DNA of 64,000 nt from Agrobacterium leguminum (GCF_015704895.1 NZ_JADQWB010000005.1:248001-312000), one strand, 5' to 3'; positions 24,521-34,847 are shown, counted from the stretch's first letter. Notes: generated by a model from the sequence alone, not told the origin. A program made the numbers and translations.

Positions 24521-27500
24521 TTACGGCGTGGCGGGAGCGTTTTCCGGCGCCAGTTGCCGGATGGCGTTTTCCGTCGGAGGCACCACCAGAACCGGCGCGG
24601 ATTGCCGCTCGGGCGTCGGTTGTTGCCCCTGTTCCTGTTGTTGCTGTTGCTGCTGCAACCGCTCCTGCTGTTCCTTTTCCTGACGCAGACGTTCTTCGGC
24701 CGCAGCCTTCAAACGCGCCTCTTCTTCGGCCTTGGCCTTGGCTTCCGCCTCTGCCCGTTCCTTCTCGGCCTGCCGCTCGGCCGCCTGAGAGCGATAAAGC
24801 GCCACTTCGCGGCGCAGGCGCTGCTTTTCGAGAACGCTGGCCTGCATGGCCTCCACCCGGCGGCGCTCCTTTTCAAAAGCCCGGAGCGACAGGTAATTGC
24901 TGAGCGCCGAAACGTCGGTCGTCAAAGCCGGCGCGGCAAGCGGGCCGTTATAGTTCAGGCGCACCGAAGGCTCGGCCCCCGCAACCGTTTCGGTGCCGGG
25001 ATTGAACAGGAGATCGAGATCGCCGTTCACCGTCGAAGCCGCGAGATCGACCGTCGCATCGGCCGTGAGCGTTACCGGATCGATCCCCGCACGCAAATTC
25101 TTGAAATGAAGCGCGCCGCCATTCAGCGAGAATGGCAAGGCCACATCGCCGAGGCCGATTTCGCCCTGCCACAGGCTCTGGTCCACCAGCGGCCGCACCT
25201 TGGGCGCGTCGATCGGTTGCTGCAAGCCGTCCGCCGCCTGCAGGATCGGCGGCAGGGTGCCAGGATTGAGCCCCTTCAGCACCAGCCCACCGGCGCGGAT
25301 TTCACCCGAACCGCCTGCCGATTTCAGCATTTCACCGACGCTTTTGCCGGTCGATTCGGCCGTCAGGTCGATGGCGACCCGGCCCGCCGCGACCGGCCCA
25401 TTGGCATTCGCCCACAGGATCGGCTCCGGATTGGCGTCGGTCACTGCGATCTTGGTGCGGAAAATGCCCGCCCCCTCGCCCGTCGACATGGCAAGCCGTC
25501 CCGTGAGCTTGCCGCCCATGAAGGTGCCGGCAACATCGTCGAGCGAGAGGCTGCCCGCATCATGCGTGACCTTGGCCGAAACACCCGTGACCGTGCCGAA
25601 GGGCCCGGCCTCGAAGCTTTCCGCTTTCAAGGCAAGCGAAGCCTTGAGCTGCGGGAAGGCGGCCATGGCCAGCGGCTTGGCGTTGAGCGCCCCGGTTTCC
25701 GGATCGATCACCGGCCCATAGATCGCGTCACCCAGCCAGGCGAGATCGGCCGTTCTGACCGCAAGATCGCCGGTGACGGGATAGGGCGCGGCGCGCTGGA
25801 AGGTCAGATTGCCCGAGAACGGATTTCCACCCGCCTGCCCGCCTATCGAGGAAAGCGCGATCTTCTGCCCATCCACCGCCACTTTCGCATTGGCCTTCAA
25901 CGCCATGCCGCCGCCGAGCTGCGGCAGACCGACGGCGTTCATGATGAGATAGGGCTCGATGTCGGCGCTTTCGAGCGCCACGTCAGCGCTGCCCTCACCG
26001 AAATTGGCGGACGAAACGGCAAAGGAACCGTTCATCGAAAAATGCGTGCGCTCCGTCGAGAAGCGCAGTTCCGTCTGGGCGGGCGAGCCGAGCGTGCCGT
26101 TGAGCTTGATGGACAAAAGCCCCTCGCCATCCGCATCGAAGGGCAGCGGATCGAGCCCCGCCTGCCCGAACAGGATGGCTGTCGACTGGTTTTTCAGAAC
26201 CGCTTCCAGCGACATGGCGGTATCATCGGTGATCGACAGGAAATCCGGCATCTTGGCCACGGCCGACAGTCGGCTGCCATTAACGGTGCCGGAAACGGCG
26301 ACATTGGCGCCGCCATTTTCGCTATTGACCGAAACATCCATTGCCAGATCGGAATTGGCGTACCACGGCGCGCTCGCCGCCAGACGGCTGAGGAATGGAT
26401 GGTTCGGCAATTTCTGCTGCAGCATGGTGAAGAACGGCTGCATATCCGCCGCATGCAGATTCACCGTGCCCTTGCCCGCATATTTCAGCAGCGAACCCTG
26501 CAGCTCACCCCTTGCCCTGACTTCCGCACCGGCGATGTCTCCGGCCGTCATGTTCTCCAGCGAGAGAACGCCGCCCGCCATGGTGAAGGCGGTCTCGACA
26601 TGATTGGCGGTCACACCGGCCATGTTGAACCGGTCAGCCTTGAATTTTGCGGTAATGCGGTGGTCGAGGACGGAACTGCCGACCTGATCGCCAAGCGCCA
26701 GGCTGCCGAGCGCCTTCAGCGCATCGAGATCGATTTCGTTACCGGCAAGATCGATGGAAAGATTGGAGGTCTTGCCGTCGGAGCGCCGCTCCAGCTCACC
26801 CTTCAGCGACGCATCGCCGACTGCAAGCTCCAGATTGTCGAAACGCTGGTTGAGCGTCGTCAGCGAGACATCGGCAGAAAAACCGGCGGCATTGAGCTGG
26901 CGGATCGCCGGATCGACGGAACCGGAAAGCCAGTTCGCCAGACCCGAAGGCTGGTTGGAGGCGAGAAGCAGATTGCCGTTGAAAGCGGGGCCGCCGAGAA
27001 GCGTCAACGATCCCTTGGCCTCAAGTTGCGTCCGGCCCGGCAGGGTCGCCACGGCATTCACCACCTGCCAGCCGCTGCCTTCAGGGCGCACATCCAGCCT
27101 GATGTCGCGAATGGTCGTGTCATCGGAAACGAGCGCCGGAAGGCTGATGCTGGCCTTGCCCGGCACCGGCGGCACCGGAATGCGGGCCACCATGGCCGCA
27201 AAGGCCTCGATACGCTGGCGAACCGAGGCGGTGGGCTGGCGCGAGGTCTTGCCCGCCTGCACAACGGGCGGCGCAAAGCGGGCGACATCGATCTGCTGGC
27301 CATCGGCCGTCAGCAGGAATTCCGGCTTGGCGCCGGTATCGAGCGTCGCTTCCCCGGTCACGACATAGGGATTTTCACTGCCGCCGAGTTCCATGCGGTA
27401 GCTCGGGATACGCACGCTTTCATTGGTGAGTTCAAAGCTGCCGCGGGTGCGCGGCGAGGAAAACAGCGATTGTCCGGCCTGCTGCTTCTGCTTTTCGTCT

Positions 27501-28240
27501 TCGCGGAAGCTGAAGGAGAAAGAACCGCTATAGGCCGGCTTTCCCGCCGTTGCGGCAATCGCTCCATCGAGATCGACCTCGACCGGATGTTCGTCCGGCA
27601 CCAGCCGCACCCTGAGCCCCATGCGGCCGGCGGCATAATCCGGCTCGCTGCTGGAGAGCGAGAAGGAGCCCGGATGCCCGTCGACGGCGGCGCGTCCCTC
27701 CGCCTTCCACGGCCCGGCCAGCGAATTGGCGGACATATCGGCGTTAAGACCGGTTACCACGCGGTTGCGGCCGGATTGCTCATCGATGAATTCGATCTGC
27801 CCGCCTTCGATCTGCACGCTCTCCAGAACCACGGTGCGGGCGGGAATTTCCGCGCGGCTTCCGCGCATCCAGTCCAGCGTGCCGTCCTTCAGCAACCGTA
27901 TCTTGGCCTTGGGTTCCTCGATGCGCATGTCGAAGATACGCGCCTCGCCGGAGAGGAAAGGTGCAAGCTCGGCATCCATGGAAAAACGGGCGACCTGAAT
28001 GAGCGGCGATCCATCCGCATCCGTTCCGGCACGCACATCATGCAATGTCACCGAGGGGAAAGGCAGGATACGGGCTTCGACACGGCCATGCACCACCACC
28101 TTCTTGCCGAGAATACGGCTTGCCTGATCCTCGAAATCGCGGCGGAAATCCGTCCAGTCGACGAAATAGGGAATAAGCAGCGCCGAAAACAGCACCACGG
28201 CCAGCAGTCCGCCCAGAAAAACCAGAATACGTCCGAGCAC
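24521..28240 (-). CDS. Large AsmA-family protein
   Basis: A 1239-residue envelope protein. An N-terminal membrane anchor (ILVFLGGLLAVVLFSALLIPYFVDW) precedes the AsmA opening FEDQASRILGKKVVVHGRVEARILPFPSVTL. A very long beta-rich periplasmic region follows and an AsmA_2-type segment near the C-terminus. AsmA/YhdP-type proteins are thought to move phospholipid between membranes as long grooves. The last ~120 residues are unusual: a charged coiled coil (repeated AEKERAEAEAKAKAEEEA-like units), a glutamine-rich tract and a Pro-rich end. About 290 bases separate its 3' end from the upstream gene. Confidence 0.88.
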   Translation of the reverse strand: MLGRILVFLGGLLAVVLFSALLIPYFVDWTDFRRDFEDQASRILGKKVVVHGRVEARILPFPSVTLHDVRAGTDADGSPLIQVARFSMDAELAPFLSGEARIFDMRIEEPKAKIRLLKDGTLDWMRGSRAEIPARTVVLESVQIEGGQIEFIDEQSGRNRVVTGLNADMSANSLAGPWKAEGRAAVDGHPGSFSLSSSEPDYAAGRMGLRVRLVPDEHPVEVDLDGAIAATAGKPAYSGSFSFSFREDEKQKQQAGQSLFSSPRTRGSFELTNESVRIPSYRMELGGSENPYVVTGEATLDTGAKPEFLLTADGQQIDVARFAPPVVQAGKTSRQPTASVRQRIEAFAAMVARIPVPPVPGKASISLPALVSDDTTIRDIRLDVRPEGSGWQVVNAVATLPGRTQLEAKGSLTLLGGPAFNGNLLLASNQPSGLANWLSGSVDPAIRQLNAAGFSADVSLTTLNQRFDNLELAVGDASLKGELERRSDGKTSNLSIDLAGNEIDLDALKALGSLALGDQVGSSVLDHRITAKFKADRFNMAGVTANHVETAFTMAGGVLSLENMTAGDIAGAEVRARGELQGSLLKYAGKGTVNLHAADMQPFFTMLQQKLPNHPFLSRLAASAPWYANSDLAMDVSVNSENGGANVAVSGTVNGSRLSAVAKMPDFLSITDDTAMSLEAVLKNQSTAILFGQAGLDPLPFDADGEGLLSIKLNGTLGSPAQTELRFSTERTHFSMNGSFAVSSANFGEGSADVALESADIEPYLIMNAVGLPQLGGGMALKANAKVAVDGQKIALSSIGGQAGGNPFSGNLTFQRAAPYPVTGDLAVRTADLAWLGDAIYGPVIDPETGALNAKPLAMAAFPQLKASLALKAESFEAGPFGTVTGVSAKVTHDAGSLSLDDVAGTFMGGKLTGRLAMSTGEGAGIFRTKIAVTDANPEPILWANANGPVAAGRVAIDLTAESTGKSVGEMLKSAGGSGEIRAGGLVLKGLNPGTLPPILQAADGLQQPIDAPKVRPLVDQSLWQGEIGLGDVALPFSLNGGALHFKNLRAGIDPVTLTADATVDLAASTVNGDLDLLFNPGTETVAGAEPSVRLNYNGPLAAPALTTDVSALSNYLSLRAFEKERRRVEAMQASVLEKQRLRREVALYRSQAAERQAEKERAEAEAKAKAEEEARLKAAAEERLRQEKEQQERLQQQQQQQEQGQQPTPERQSAPVLVVPPTENAIRQLAPENAPATP

Positions 28241-28331
28241 TGACCTGCATCTCCCTTCGCGAACGCTGCAAACCTATTCTTTTCTGCCTTAACGGCAAGC
28301 AGCCTTTTGTACCAATCAAATATGAGAATGA

Positions 28332-29744
28332 TCAGACAAGACGGAACAACTTGCCCGGATTGAAGATGTTATCGGGATCGAGCGACGTTTTGATGGCACG
28401 CATCAAATCCAGTGCATTTCCCGCCTCTTCGGCCAGAAAACTCATCTTGCCCTGGCCGATGCCGTGTTCACCGGTGCAGGTGCCGTCCATGGCGATGGCG
28501 CGACGATTGAGGCGGGCGACGAAGGCTTCGGTTTTCGCAACGCTTTCTGCATCCTTGCCGTCGAAGAGGATGAGGACGTGGAAGTTCCCGTCGCCCGCAT
28601 GGCCGACGATCGGTGCGAGAAAGCCGTTTTCCTGAATATCCTGCTGCGTTTCCACCACGCAATCCGCGAGCCGCGAAATCGGCACGCAGACATCGGTGGA
28701 AAGCCCGTCGAGCTGCGGCGCAAGCGCGCGGGAAGCCCAATAGGCATCGTGCCGCGCTTTCCAGAGCTTGTTGCGCTCGGCCGCGTCGCTGGTCCAGCGG
28801 AAATCGACGCCGCCGCATTCGGCGGCGATCTCGGCGAACTGCTGCGATTGCAGCGCCGCCGTTTCCTCGGTGCCGTGGAATTCCACGAAGAGCGTCGGCT
28901 TCTCCGCGTAGTTCAGGCCGGAATAGGCATTGCAGGCTCGCACCTGCACCTCGTCCAGCAATTCGATGCGGGCGACCGGAACCCCCATCTGGATCGTCAT
29001 GATGACAGCATCGCAGGCCGCCTTGATGCTGTCGAAAGTGCAGACCCCGCCGGCGATCTTTTCGGGAATGCCCTGCAAGCGCAGCGTAACGGAGGTAATG
29101 ACACCCAGCGTCCCCTCTGCACCGACGAAAAGCCGCGTCAGATCGTAACCCGCAGACGACTTGCGGGCGCGCCGTGCGGTGCGGATTTCCTCGCCATTGG
29201 CAACGACGGCGGTAACGGCCAGCACATTGTCCTTCATCGTGCCGTAACGCACGGCATTGGTGCCGGAGGCCCGCGTCGAGGCCATGCCGCCGATGGAGGC
29301 ATTGGCGCCGGGATCGATGGGGAAGAACAGGCCGGTATCGCGCAGATAGACATTCAGGTCCTCGCGCGTCACACCCGGCTCCACCGTCACGTCAAGATCT
29401 TCGGCATTCACCTCAATGATGCGATTCATCCGGCTGAAATCGATGCAGATTCCGCCGTTCGGCGCATTCACCTGCCCTTCCAGCGAAGACCCCGTTCCGA
29501 AGGGAATGACCGGCACCTTATGTTGCGCGCAGACCTTTACCACCGCCTTCACATCGTCCGCACTCTCGGCAAAAACGACGCCGTCAGGCGCCTGCAGCGT
29601 CAGATAGGTGGTGGTGTGGCCGTGCTGTTCGCGGAACGCCTGTCCGGTCTGGAGCCTGTCTCCAAGCTGCTGCTTCAGCACCGCGAGCGCAGACGCGATA
29701 CCCTCTTCGTTCCGCTTTCCCGCCACCACATCTTTCAGCGCCAT
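28332..29744 (-). CDS. FAD-linked oxidase, D-lactate dehydrogenase (cytochrome)/glycolate oxidase type
   Basis: A 470-residue flavoprotein of the VAO/PCMH family. The FAD-binding segments are VPVIPFGTGSSLEGQVNAPNGGI, DPGANASIGGMASTRASGTNAVRYG and GAEGTLGVITSVTLRL. The C-terminal cap holds GHAGDGNFHVLILFD with metal/active-site histidines and GEHGIGQGK. This matches D-lactate dehydrogenase (Dld-like) or GlcD. GGAG lies seven bases before the ATG at 29744. It probably oxidises D-lactate or glycolate into the respiratory chain. It stands alone, with a palindrome about 105 bases upstream. Confidence 0.88.
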   Translation of the reverse strand: MALKDVVAGKRNEEGIASALAVLKQQLGDRLQTGQAFREQHGHTTTYLTLQAPDGVVFAESADDVKAVVKVCAQHKVPVIPFGTGSSLEGQVNAPNGGICIDFSRMNRIIEVNAEDLDVTVEPGVTREDLNVYLRDTGLFFPIDPGANASIGGMASTRASGTNAVRYGTMKDNVLAVTAVVANGEEIRTARRARKSSAGYDLTRLFVGAEGTLGVITSVTLRLQGIPEKIAGGVCTFDSIKAACDAVIMTIQMGVPVARIELLDEVQVRACNAYSGLNYAEKPTLFVEFHGTEETAALQSQQFAEIAAECGGVDFRWTSDAAERNKLWKARHDAYWASRALAPQLDGLSTDVCVPISRLADCVVETQQDIQENGFLAPIVGHAGDGNFHVLILFDGKDAESVAKTEAFVARLNRRAIAMDGTCTGEHGIGQGKMSFLAEEAGNALDLMRAIKTSLDPDNIFNPGKLFRLV

Positions 29745-29848
29745 CGTCCGTCTCCACCGCAACATCTGCCCGTAAAGGATTCGATCCGTTACGAAATTCC
29801 GTCAGGTGGTATGGGATAAGGTTAACGCTTTGTCCAGCATCGCGATTG

Positions 29849-29867
29849 CGCCAAACACTGTTTGGCG
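29849..29867. promoter_or_regulatory. Palindrome between the RND operon and the D-lactate dehydrogenase gene
   Basis: CGCCAAACACTGTTTGGCG has perfect eight-base arms around a three-base centre. It lies 12 bases beyond the stop of the RND permease and about 105 bases upstream of the FAD-oxidase start. A T-run follows only on the plus strand after a gap, so it may be an operator rather than a terminator of the minus-strand genes. Confidence 0.4.
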
Positions 29868-29878
29868 GCAACCGTTTT

Positions 29879-32800
29879 TCATTCCGCCGCCAGCAGCGGC
29901 TTGTCCTCTTCCAGCGCCTTGCGGCGGGCGGCAAGTTCAAGCTCGCGGTGAAGGCGGATTTCCTCATCCGCCTGCGGTTTGGCGAAGCGGGCAATCAGCA
30001 GGTAGGAGACCGGCGTGATGTAAAGCGTCACCAGCGTCGCAAAACCGAGGCCGCCGACAATGACCCAGCCGAGCGCGATGCGCGCTTCCGCGCCGGCGCC
30101 CTGCGCCAGCACCAGAGGCACGCCGCCGAGAATGGTCGCAATCATCGTCATCATGACAGGGCGCAGGCGGATGCTGGTGGCCTTTTCAATGGCTTCCCGC
30201 ACGGTTGCGCCCTGATCGCGCAGATGATTGGCGAATTCGACGATGAGAATACCGTTTTTCGCCATCACCCCGACAAGCAGCACAAGCCCGATCTGGCTAT
30301 AAACGTTGAGGCTCGAGCCGGTAACGAGCAGCGCGATGACCGCGCAGGCAAGGCCGAGCGGCACCGTCGTCATGATGATGACCGAACTCAAGACGCTTTC
30401 GAACTGCGCAGCCAGCACGAGGAAGATGATGGCGATGGCAAAACCGAAGGTCAGCAACATGCCGCTCGAATTTTCCTCCAGCGTCGCAGCCTCGCCGAGC
30501 GGCAGCAGGCGGGCGCCGGGCGGCATGACGGATTGCGAGAGCTCATTCACCTTTTGCAGCGCCTCACCCAGCGAGACGCCATCCTTGAGGTTGGCGGTAA
30601 AGCCGACGGAGGGAAGCTGCTGCTCGCGGTTGAGCTGCGGCGCAACCGCATTTTCCTTCAGCGTGGCGATGACCGACATCGGCACGATCTTGCCGTCGCC
30701 GGTTTTCAGGAAGACGTTTTCCAGATCGGTCGGATCGTTGATCGGCCGGGTGGAAGACAAAAGCCGCACCGGGATCGCATCGCCATCCACGAAGACGTCG
30801 ACAATCGAGCGCCCTTCCAGCAGCGACTGCATGGCGCGCGACAGGCCGGTGATATCGATGCCGAGATCCGATGCACGCTCGCGGTCGATGGACACGGAAA
30901 TCTGCGCCTGATTGGGTTCGTTGTCGAAACGCGGCGTGTCGAACAGGCCGCTTTCCTCCATGGAAAGCAGCAATTTCTGCGTCGCCTCGGTCAGCGCCGC
31001 ATAGTTGCTGCCGACCATCGCCATCTGCAGGCCATTGCCGGCACCGCGAATTCTGAGGCTGTTCGGCTGCATCGCATTGCCGCGCAACGCCGGCACCCTG
31101 TTGGCGGCAGAGGTGACATCGGCGGCAATCTGGTTCTGCGTGCGCTCGCGGTCCGCCCAGGGCGCGAGCGTCAGCACCATGAAACCGGTATTGGACGAGC
31201 CGTTCATGCCGGTGATGGAATAGATATTGCGGATTTCACCGCTGTCGCGCAGCGGCTGCAGGTTTTCCTCGATACGCTGCAACTGGTCGCGGGTATAGTC
31301 GAGGCTGACGCCCTGCGGCGCGGTGACCCGCATCATGATCGAGGCGCGGTCCTCGCGCGGCGTCAACTCGTTCTGGATCATGCCGAAGGCGATCCACGAC
31401 AGGCCGGAAAAGATCAGCGCCACGACGATGACGATCAGCGGATTGTTGAGGCAGGCGGAAAGCGTCGTTTTGTAGGTGGAGGCAAAGACATTGCCGAACC
31501 ATGCAAGCGGTCCCGTCGGCTCCTTCAGCCCCTCCTTCAGCATGCGCGATGCGAGCATCGGGCAGAGCGTCAGCGCCACGATGGAGGACAAGCCCACCGC
31601 GAAGGCCAGCACGAAACCGAATTCGCGGAACAGGCCGCCAAGCTGGCCCGGCAGGAAGGAAAGCGGAATGAAGACGGCGGCAAGCGTCGCCGTCGTTGCG
31701 ATAACCGCGAAGAAGACTTCCTGCGTGCCGAGAACGGCAGCGGCCCGCGGCCCCATGCCTTCCGCCCGGCGGCGCACGATATTTTCCAGCACGACGATGG
31801 CGTCATCGACCACGAGACCGGTCGCCAGAACGATGGCAAGCAGCGTCAGAATATTGACCGAGAAGCCGACCATATAGATGGCGACGATGGTGCCGATCAG
31901 CGCCACCGGCATGGTGATCGCCGGAATGAGGGTGGCGCGCCAGTCGCGCAGGAAGAGATAAAGCACGACGACGACGATGATCGCCGAGAGACCGAGCGCC
32001 AGCTCGACCTCGTGCAGCGCGCCTTCGATGAAGACGGCATCGTCACTGGTTACGACGATGCGCGTACCTTCGGGCAGATTGGCCGACATGGTGTCGACGG
32101 CGGCCTTCACGCCGGTCGAGATACTGAGCGTGTTCGACTGCGCCTGACGGATGACACCGAGACCGACGCCCTGCACGCCATTGGAACGCAGCGAGGTGGA
32201 TTCGTCATCCGCCCCCAGCATGACGGTCGCGACGTCCCGCAGGCGGATATTGTTCTTGATGAGAAGGTTGGAAAAATCCTCAGGCTTCGTCAGGCTGGCC
32301 GTGGCGCGCACGACAATATCCTGCGTCGTGCTTTTCAGCGATCCCGCCGGCACATCGAGGGCGGCGCTCGCCAGCGCATTGGAAACGTCGGTCACCGTCA
32401 GACCACGGCTCGCCAATGCGGCCTGATTGAGATCGACCCGGAAAACCTTTTCCTGATCGCCGTAAAGCTCCACATCGGCCACGCCGTCGACAGCGGCCAG
32501 ACGGTCGATGATCTCGTCATCCACCAGCTTGGTCAGGTCTTCCATGCTGAGCGTGGAGGAGGTGACGGCAAGGCGCATGATCGGCTGGCTGTCGGAATCC
32601 GCCTTGATGATCTGCGGCTCGTCGGCATCATCAGGCAACTCGTTGGTGACGCGGCCGATGGCGTCGCGCACATCGTTAGCGGCAACCGCCAGGTCGACAT
32701 CGTCGCCGAATTCGAGCGTCACGCGGCTGGTGCCGAACTGCGAGTTGGACGAGATGGACTTGACGCCACTGACACGGGCCACCGCACCTTCGATGGTCTG

Positions 32801-33028
32801 CGTCACTTCCTGATCGATGGTTTCGGGCGCAGCCCCCTCATAGGTTGTCCGGACGCTGATCGTCGGCCGGTCGACGTCAGGCAGTTCGCGCACTTCAACG
32901 CCCACCAGCGCCGCAAGGCCGGCAACGACCAGCAACGTGTTGAGAACCGCCGCCAGAATCGGCCGGCGCACGAACAATGCCGTAAAGGCGAGCTTGGAAT
33001 CCTTAACCGAGGGCGGCTGCGTCGTCAT
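29879..33028 (-). CDS. RND-family efflux transporter permease (HAE1 type)
   Basis: A 1049-residue inner-membrane pump. It has the RND layout: an N-terminal helix (FVRRPILAAVLNTLLVVAGLAAL), a large periplasmic loop, helices 2-6 with the proton-relay Asp pair in ATGLVVDDAIVVLENI, a second periplasmic loop, and helices 8-12. It resembles AcrB/MexF-type drug exporters. Its start overlaps the adaptor gene by four bases. No outer-membrane channel gene is adjacent, so it probably uses a TolC encoded elsewhere. The substrate is unknown. Confidence 0.93.
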   Translation of the reverse strand: MTTQPPSVKDSKLAFTALFVRRPILAAVLNTLLVVAGLAALVGVEVRELPDVDRPTISVRTTYEGAAPETIDQEVTQTIEGAVARVSGVKSISSNSQFGTSRVTLEFGDDVDLAVAANDVRDAIGRVTNELPDDADEPQIIKADSDSQPIMRLAVTSSTLSMEDLTKLVDDEIIDRLAAVDGVADVELYGDQEKVFRVDLNQAALASRGLTVTDVSNALASAALDVPAGSLKSTTQDIVVRATASLTKPEDFSNLLIKNNIRLRDVATVMLGADDESTSLRSNGVQGVGLGVIRQAQSNTLSISTGVKAAVDTMSANLPEGTRIVVTSDDAVFIEGALHEVELALGLSAIIVVVVLYLFLRDWRATLIPAITMPVALIGTIVAIYMVGFSVNILTLLAIVLATGLVVDDAIVVLENIVRRRAEGMGPRAAAVLGTQEVFFAVIATTATLAAVFIPLSFLPGQLGGLFREFGFVLAFAVGLSSIVALTLCPMLASRMLKEGLKEPTGPLAWFGNVFASTYKTTLSACLNNPLIVIVVALIFSGLSWIAFGMIQNELTPREDRASIMMRVTAPQGVSLDYTRDQLQRIEENLQPLRDSGEIRNIYSITGMNGSSNTGFMVLTLAPWADRERTQNQIAADVTSAANRVPALRGNAMQPNSLRIRGAGNGLQMAMVGSNYAALTEATQKLLLSMEESGLFDTPRFDNEPNQAQISVSIDRERASDLGIDITGLSRAMQSLLEGRSIVDVFVDGDAIPVRLLSSTRPINDPTDLENVFLKTGDGKIVPMSVIATLKENAVAPQLNREQQLPSVGFTANLKDGVSLGEALQKVNELSQSVMPPGARLLPLGEAATLEENSSGMLLTFGFAIAIIFLVLAAQFESVLSSVIIMTTVPLGLACAVIALLVTGSSLNVYSQIGLVLLVGVMAKNGILIVEFANHLRDQGATVREAIEKATSIRLRPVMMTMIATILGGVPLVLAQGAGAEARIALGWVIVGGLGFATLVTLYITPVSYLLIARFAKPQADEEIRLHRELELAARRKALEEDKPLLAAE

Positions 33029-34191
33029 TGGCTGGCAACCTCTTCGGGCTTCGGCTGGCTGCCGACGCGGACCGCCCCGCCTTCCCTGACACGCTGAAGG
33101 CCCTCGATCACGACAGGCTCGCCATCCACCAGCTCCGCCTTGACGAGAACGGCATCGGGATTGCGCTGCACGATCTGTACCCGCACCTTGTTCGATTTAT
33201 TATCGGCCACACGCCAGACATAGGAGCCTTCCGCATCCCACTGCACGGCCAGCGGATCGACCGAGGCATAGGTTTCCCCGGCAAAACGCATGGTGACGCC
33301 GAAGGACATGCCCGCCCTCAGCTCGTCCTTCTCATTGCCGAACTTCGCCCGGATGCGGATCGTGCGGCTCGCCTCATCGACGCGGTTGTCGACGGCCTCG
33401 ATCTCGCCCTCGAAGGTCTCACCCGGCCGGGAAATGGACGTCGCCTCCACCGGCATGCCGACCTTGATCGCGGTTGCGAACCGCTCGGGAGCCCAGAAAT
33501 TGACGAGAATTTCGGACCGGTCGTCGATGCTGACGATGGTTGACTGCGTGGTGACGTTGTCGCCGATATTGGCGGCAACGATGCCCGCCACACCTTCGAT
33601 CGGCGCGACGATGTCGCGACGCTTGAGATTGAGTTCGGCCGTGCTCAGCGCAAGCTTGGCAGCCTCTTCGGCAATCTGCGCATCCAGCACGTCAAGCCGG
33701 GAAACGGATTTCAGATTCTTGTAGGAATTAGATTTTTCAACCGCGCTGCGCAGCGTGACCTGCGCCTTGTCGCGCTCGATCACCTGCTCCTCATCATCGA
33801 GCCGCGCCAGCACCTGCCCCTTCACGACGCGGGCACCGGAGGAGGTGCGAATTTCGGAAAGCGTGCCGGAAGCCTGCGGCATGACGACGACCGACTGGAT
33901 CGCCTCGCCATTACCGATGGCGTTCAGCCGGTCATTGACCGTGCCTTTCTTCACCGGGGCCGTCACCACCAGGGTAGCGTTGCCGTTGCGGCGCGCACCG
34001 CCGGCATTCTGCCCTGTGGACGAACCGGCTGCCGGGCCGCCGGATGCAGCGACTTCAATCGCCCCGGCAGGCGTTTTACCAAGCCCCATGCTGGCGAGCA
34101 CATTGCGGGCTTCGGGCGAATAGAAGCCCCAGAGACAGAGCCCCGCTCCCACCACGGCAACACTGACACCCACCTGTTTCCAGACCCGCAT
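33025..34191 (-). CDS. RND efflux periplasmic adaptor (membrane fusion protein)
   Basis: A 388-residue MFP partner of the pump. One N-terminal membrane helix (VGVSVAVVGAGLCLWGFYS) is followed by a Gly/Ala-rich linker, a lipoyl-like half-motif (GTLSEIRTSSGARVVKGQVLARLDD), a helical hairpin, and the beta-barrel region. GGAG lies six bases before the ATG at 34191, which supports this start over upstream in-frame codons. It is translationally coupled to the permease gene. It bridges the pump to an outer-membrane channel. Confidence 0.92.
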   Translation of the reverse strand: MRVWKQVGVSVAVVGAGLCLWGFYSPEARNVLASMGLGKTPAGAIEVAASGGPAAGSSTGQNAGGARRNGNATLVVTAPVKKGTVNDRLNAIGNGEAIQSVVVMPQASGTLSEIRTSSGARVVKGQVLARLDDEEQVIERDKAQVTLRSAVEKSNSYKNLKSVSRLDVLDAQIAEEAAKLALSTAELNLKRRDIVAPIEGVAGIVAANIGDNVTTQSTIVSIDDRSEILVNFWAPERFATAIKVGMPVEATSISRPGETFEGEIEAVDNRVDEASRTIRIRAKFGNEKDELRAGMSFGVTMRFAGETYASVDPLAVQWDAEGSYVWRVADNKSNKVRVQIVQRNPDAVLVKAELVDGEPVVIEGLQRVREGGAVRVGSQPKPEEVASQ

Positions 34192-34430
34192 ATATTTCTC
34201 CGGTTGATCCGCGCAGCATAAAGCATTCCCGAAAACGTACGTTCCGGGACAGATGCAGTATTCCTGCTTGGCTGAGGCAAGGCAACGCACAAATCCGTTC
34301 CTTACGTAATTGTAATTTGGGCGCAATTGCCGCTCGGCGCAGCCAAACGGCAATCTGGGCCGCGCATTCCTGTCGCAAATATCCGCCATTGGGCTAATCT
34401 GCCCCCGAGACGCCATAACCGGAGGAAGCG

Positions 34431-34841
34431 ATGAGCACCGTGACGAAGACCGAGAACCCGGAAACTGATCCTCGCGTCAAGGCGGTGTTCGATGACATCC
34501 GCGCCACCCGCAAATCGGATTTCATCAACAATATGTGGCTCTACCTCGCCTTCGATGCCGATCTGCTTGAAAAGACCTGGGGCGAGGTCAAGGCAGTGAT
34601 GGCGACACCTTCAGCGCTCGATCCCGTGGTGAAGGAAATGCTCTATATCGCCGTTTCCGTCACCAATGGCTGCTCCTATTGCGCCCATTCCCACACGGCC
34701 GCTGCCAAAGCGAAAGGCATGACAAAAGAGCAGCATGCCGATTTGCTGCGCGTCATCGCGCTTGCCGCCAAGACCAACCAGCTTGCGGTGACGCTGCAAG
34801 TGCCCGTTGACGCCGCTTTCGACGCTGACAGGCAGATATGA
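34431..34841 (+). CDS. Carboxymuconolactone decarboxylase (AhpD-like) family protein
   Basis: A 136-residue protein with the AhpD-type active-site motif VTNGCSYCAHSHTAAAKAKG, containing a CxxC pair and a histidine, preceded by LDPVVKEMLYIAVS. Members act as alkylhydroperoxidases or thiol-disulfide proteins. GGAGGAAGCG directly precedes the ATG. The gene is divergent from the RND adaptor and is followed by a probable terminator, so it is likely monocistronic. Confidence 0.9.
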   Translation: MSTVTKTENPETDPRVKAVFDDIRATRKSDFINNMWLYLAFDADLLEKTWGEVKAVMATPSALDPVVKEMLYIAVSVTNGCSYCAHSHTAAAKAKGMTKEQHADLLRVIALAAKTNQLAVTLQVPVDAAFDADRQI

Positions 34842-34847
34842 AACGAA

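Noticed and set aside
24554-28243. A 1229-codon open frame antisense to the AsmA gene
   Set aside because: It mirrors the real gene along its length; its product is Arg/His/Gly-rich with no membrane or fold signature.
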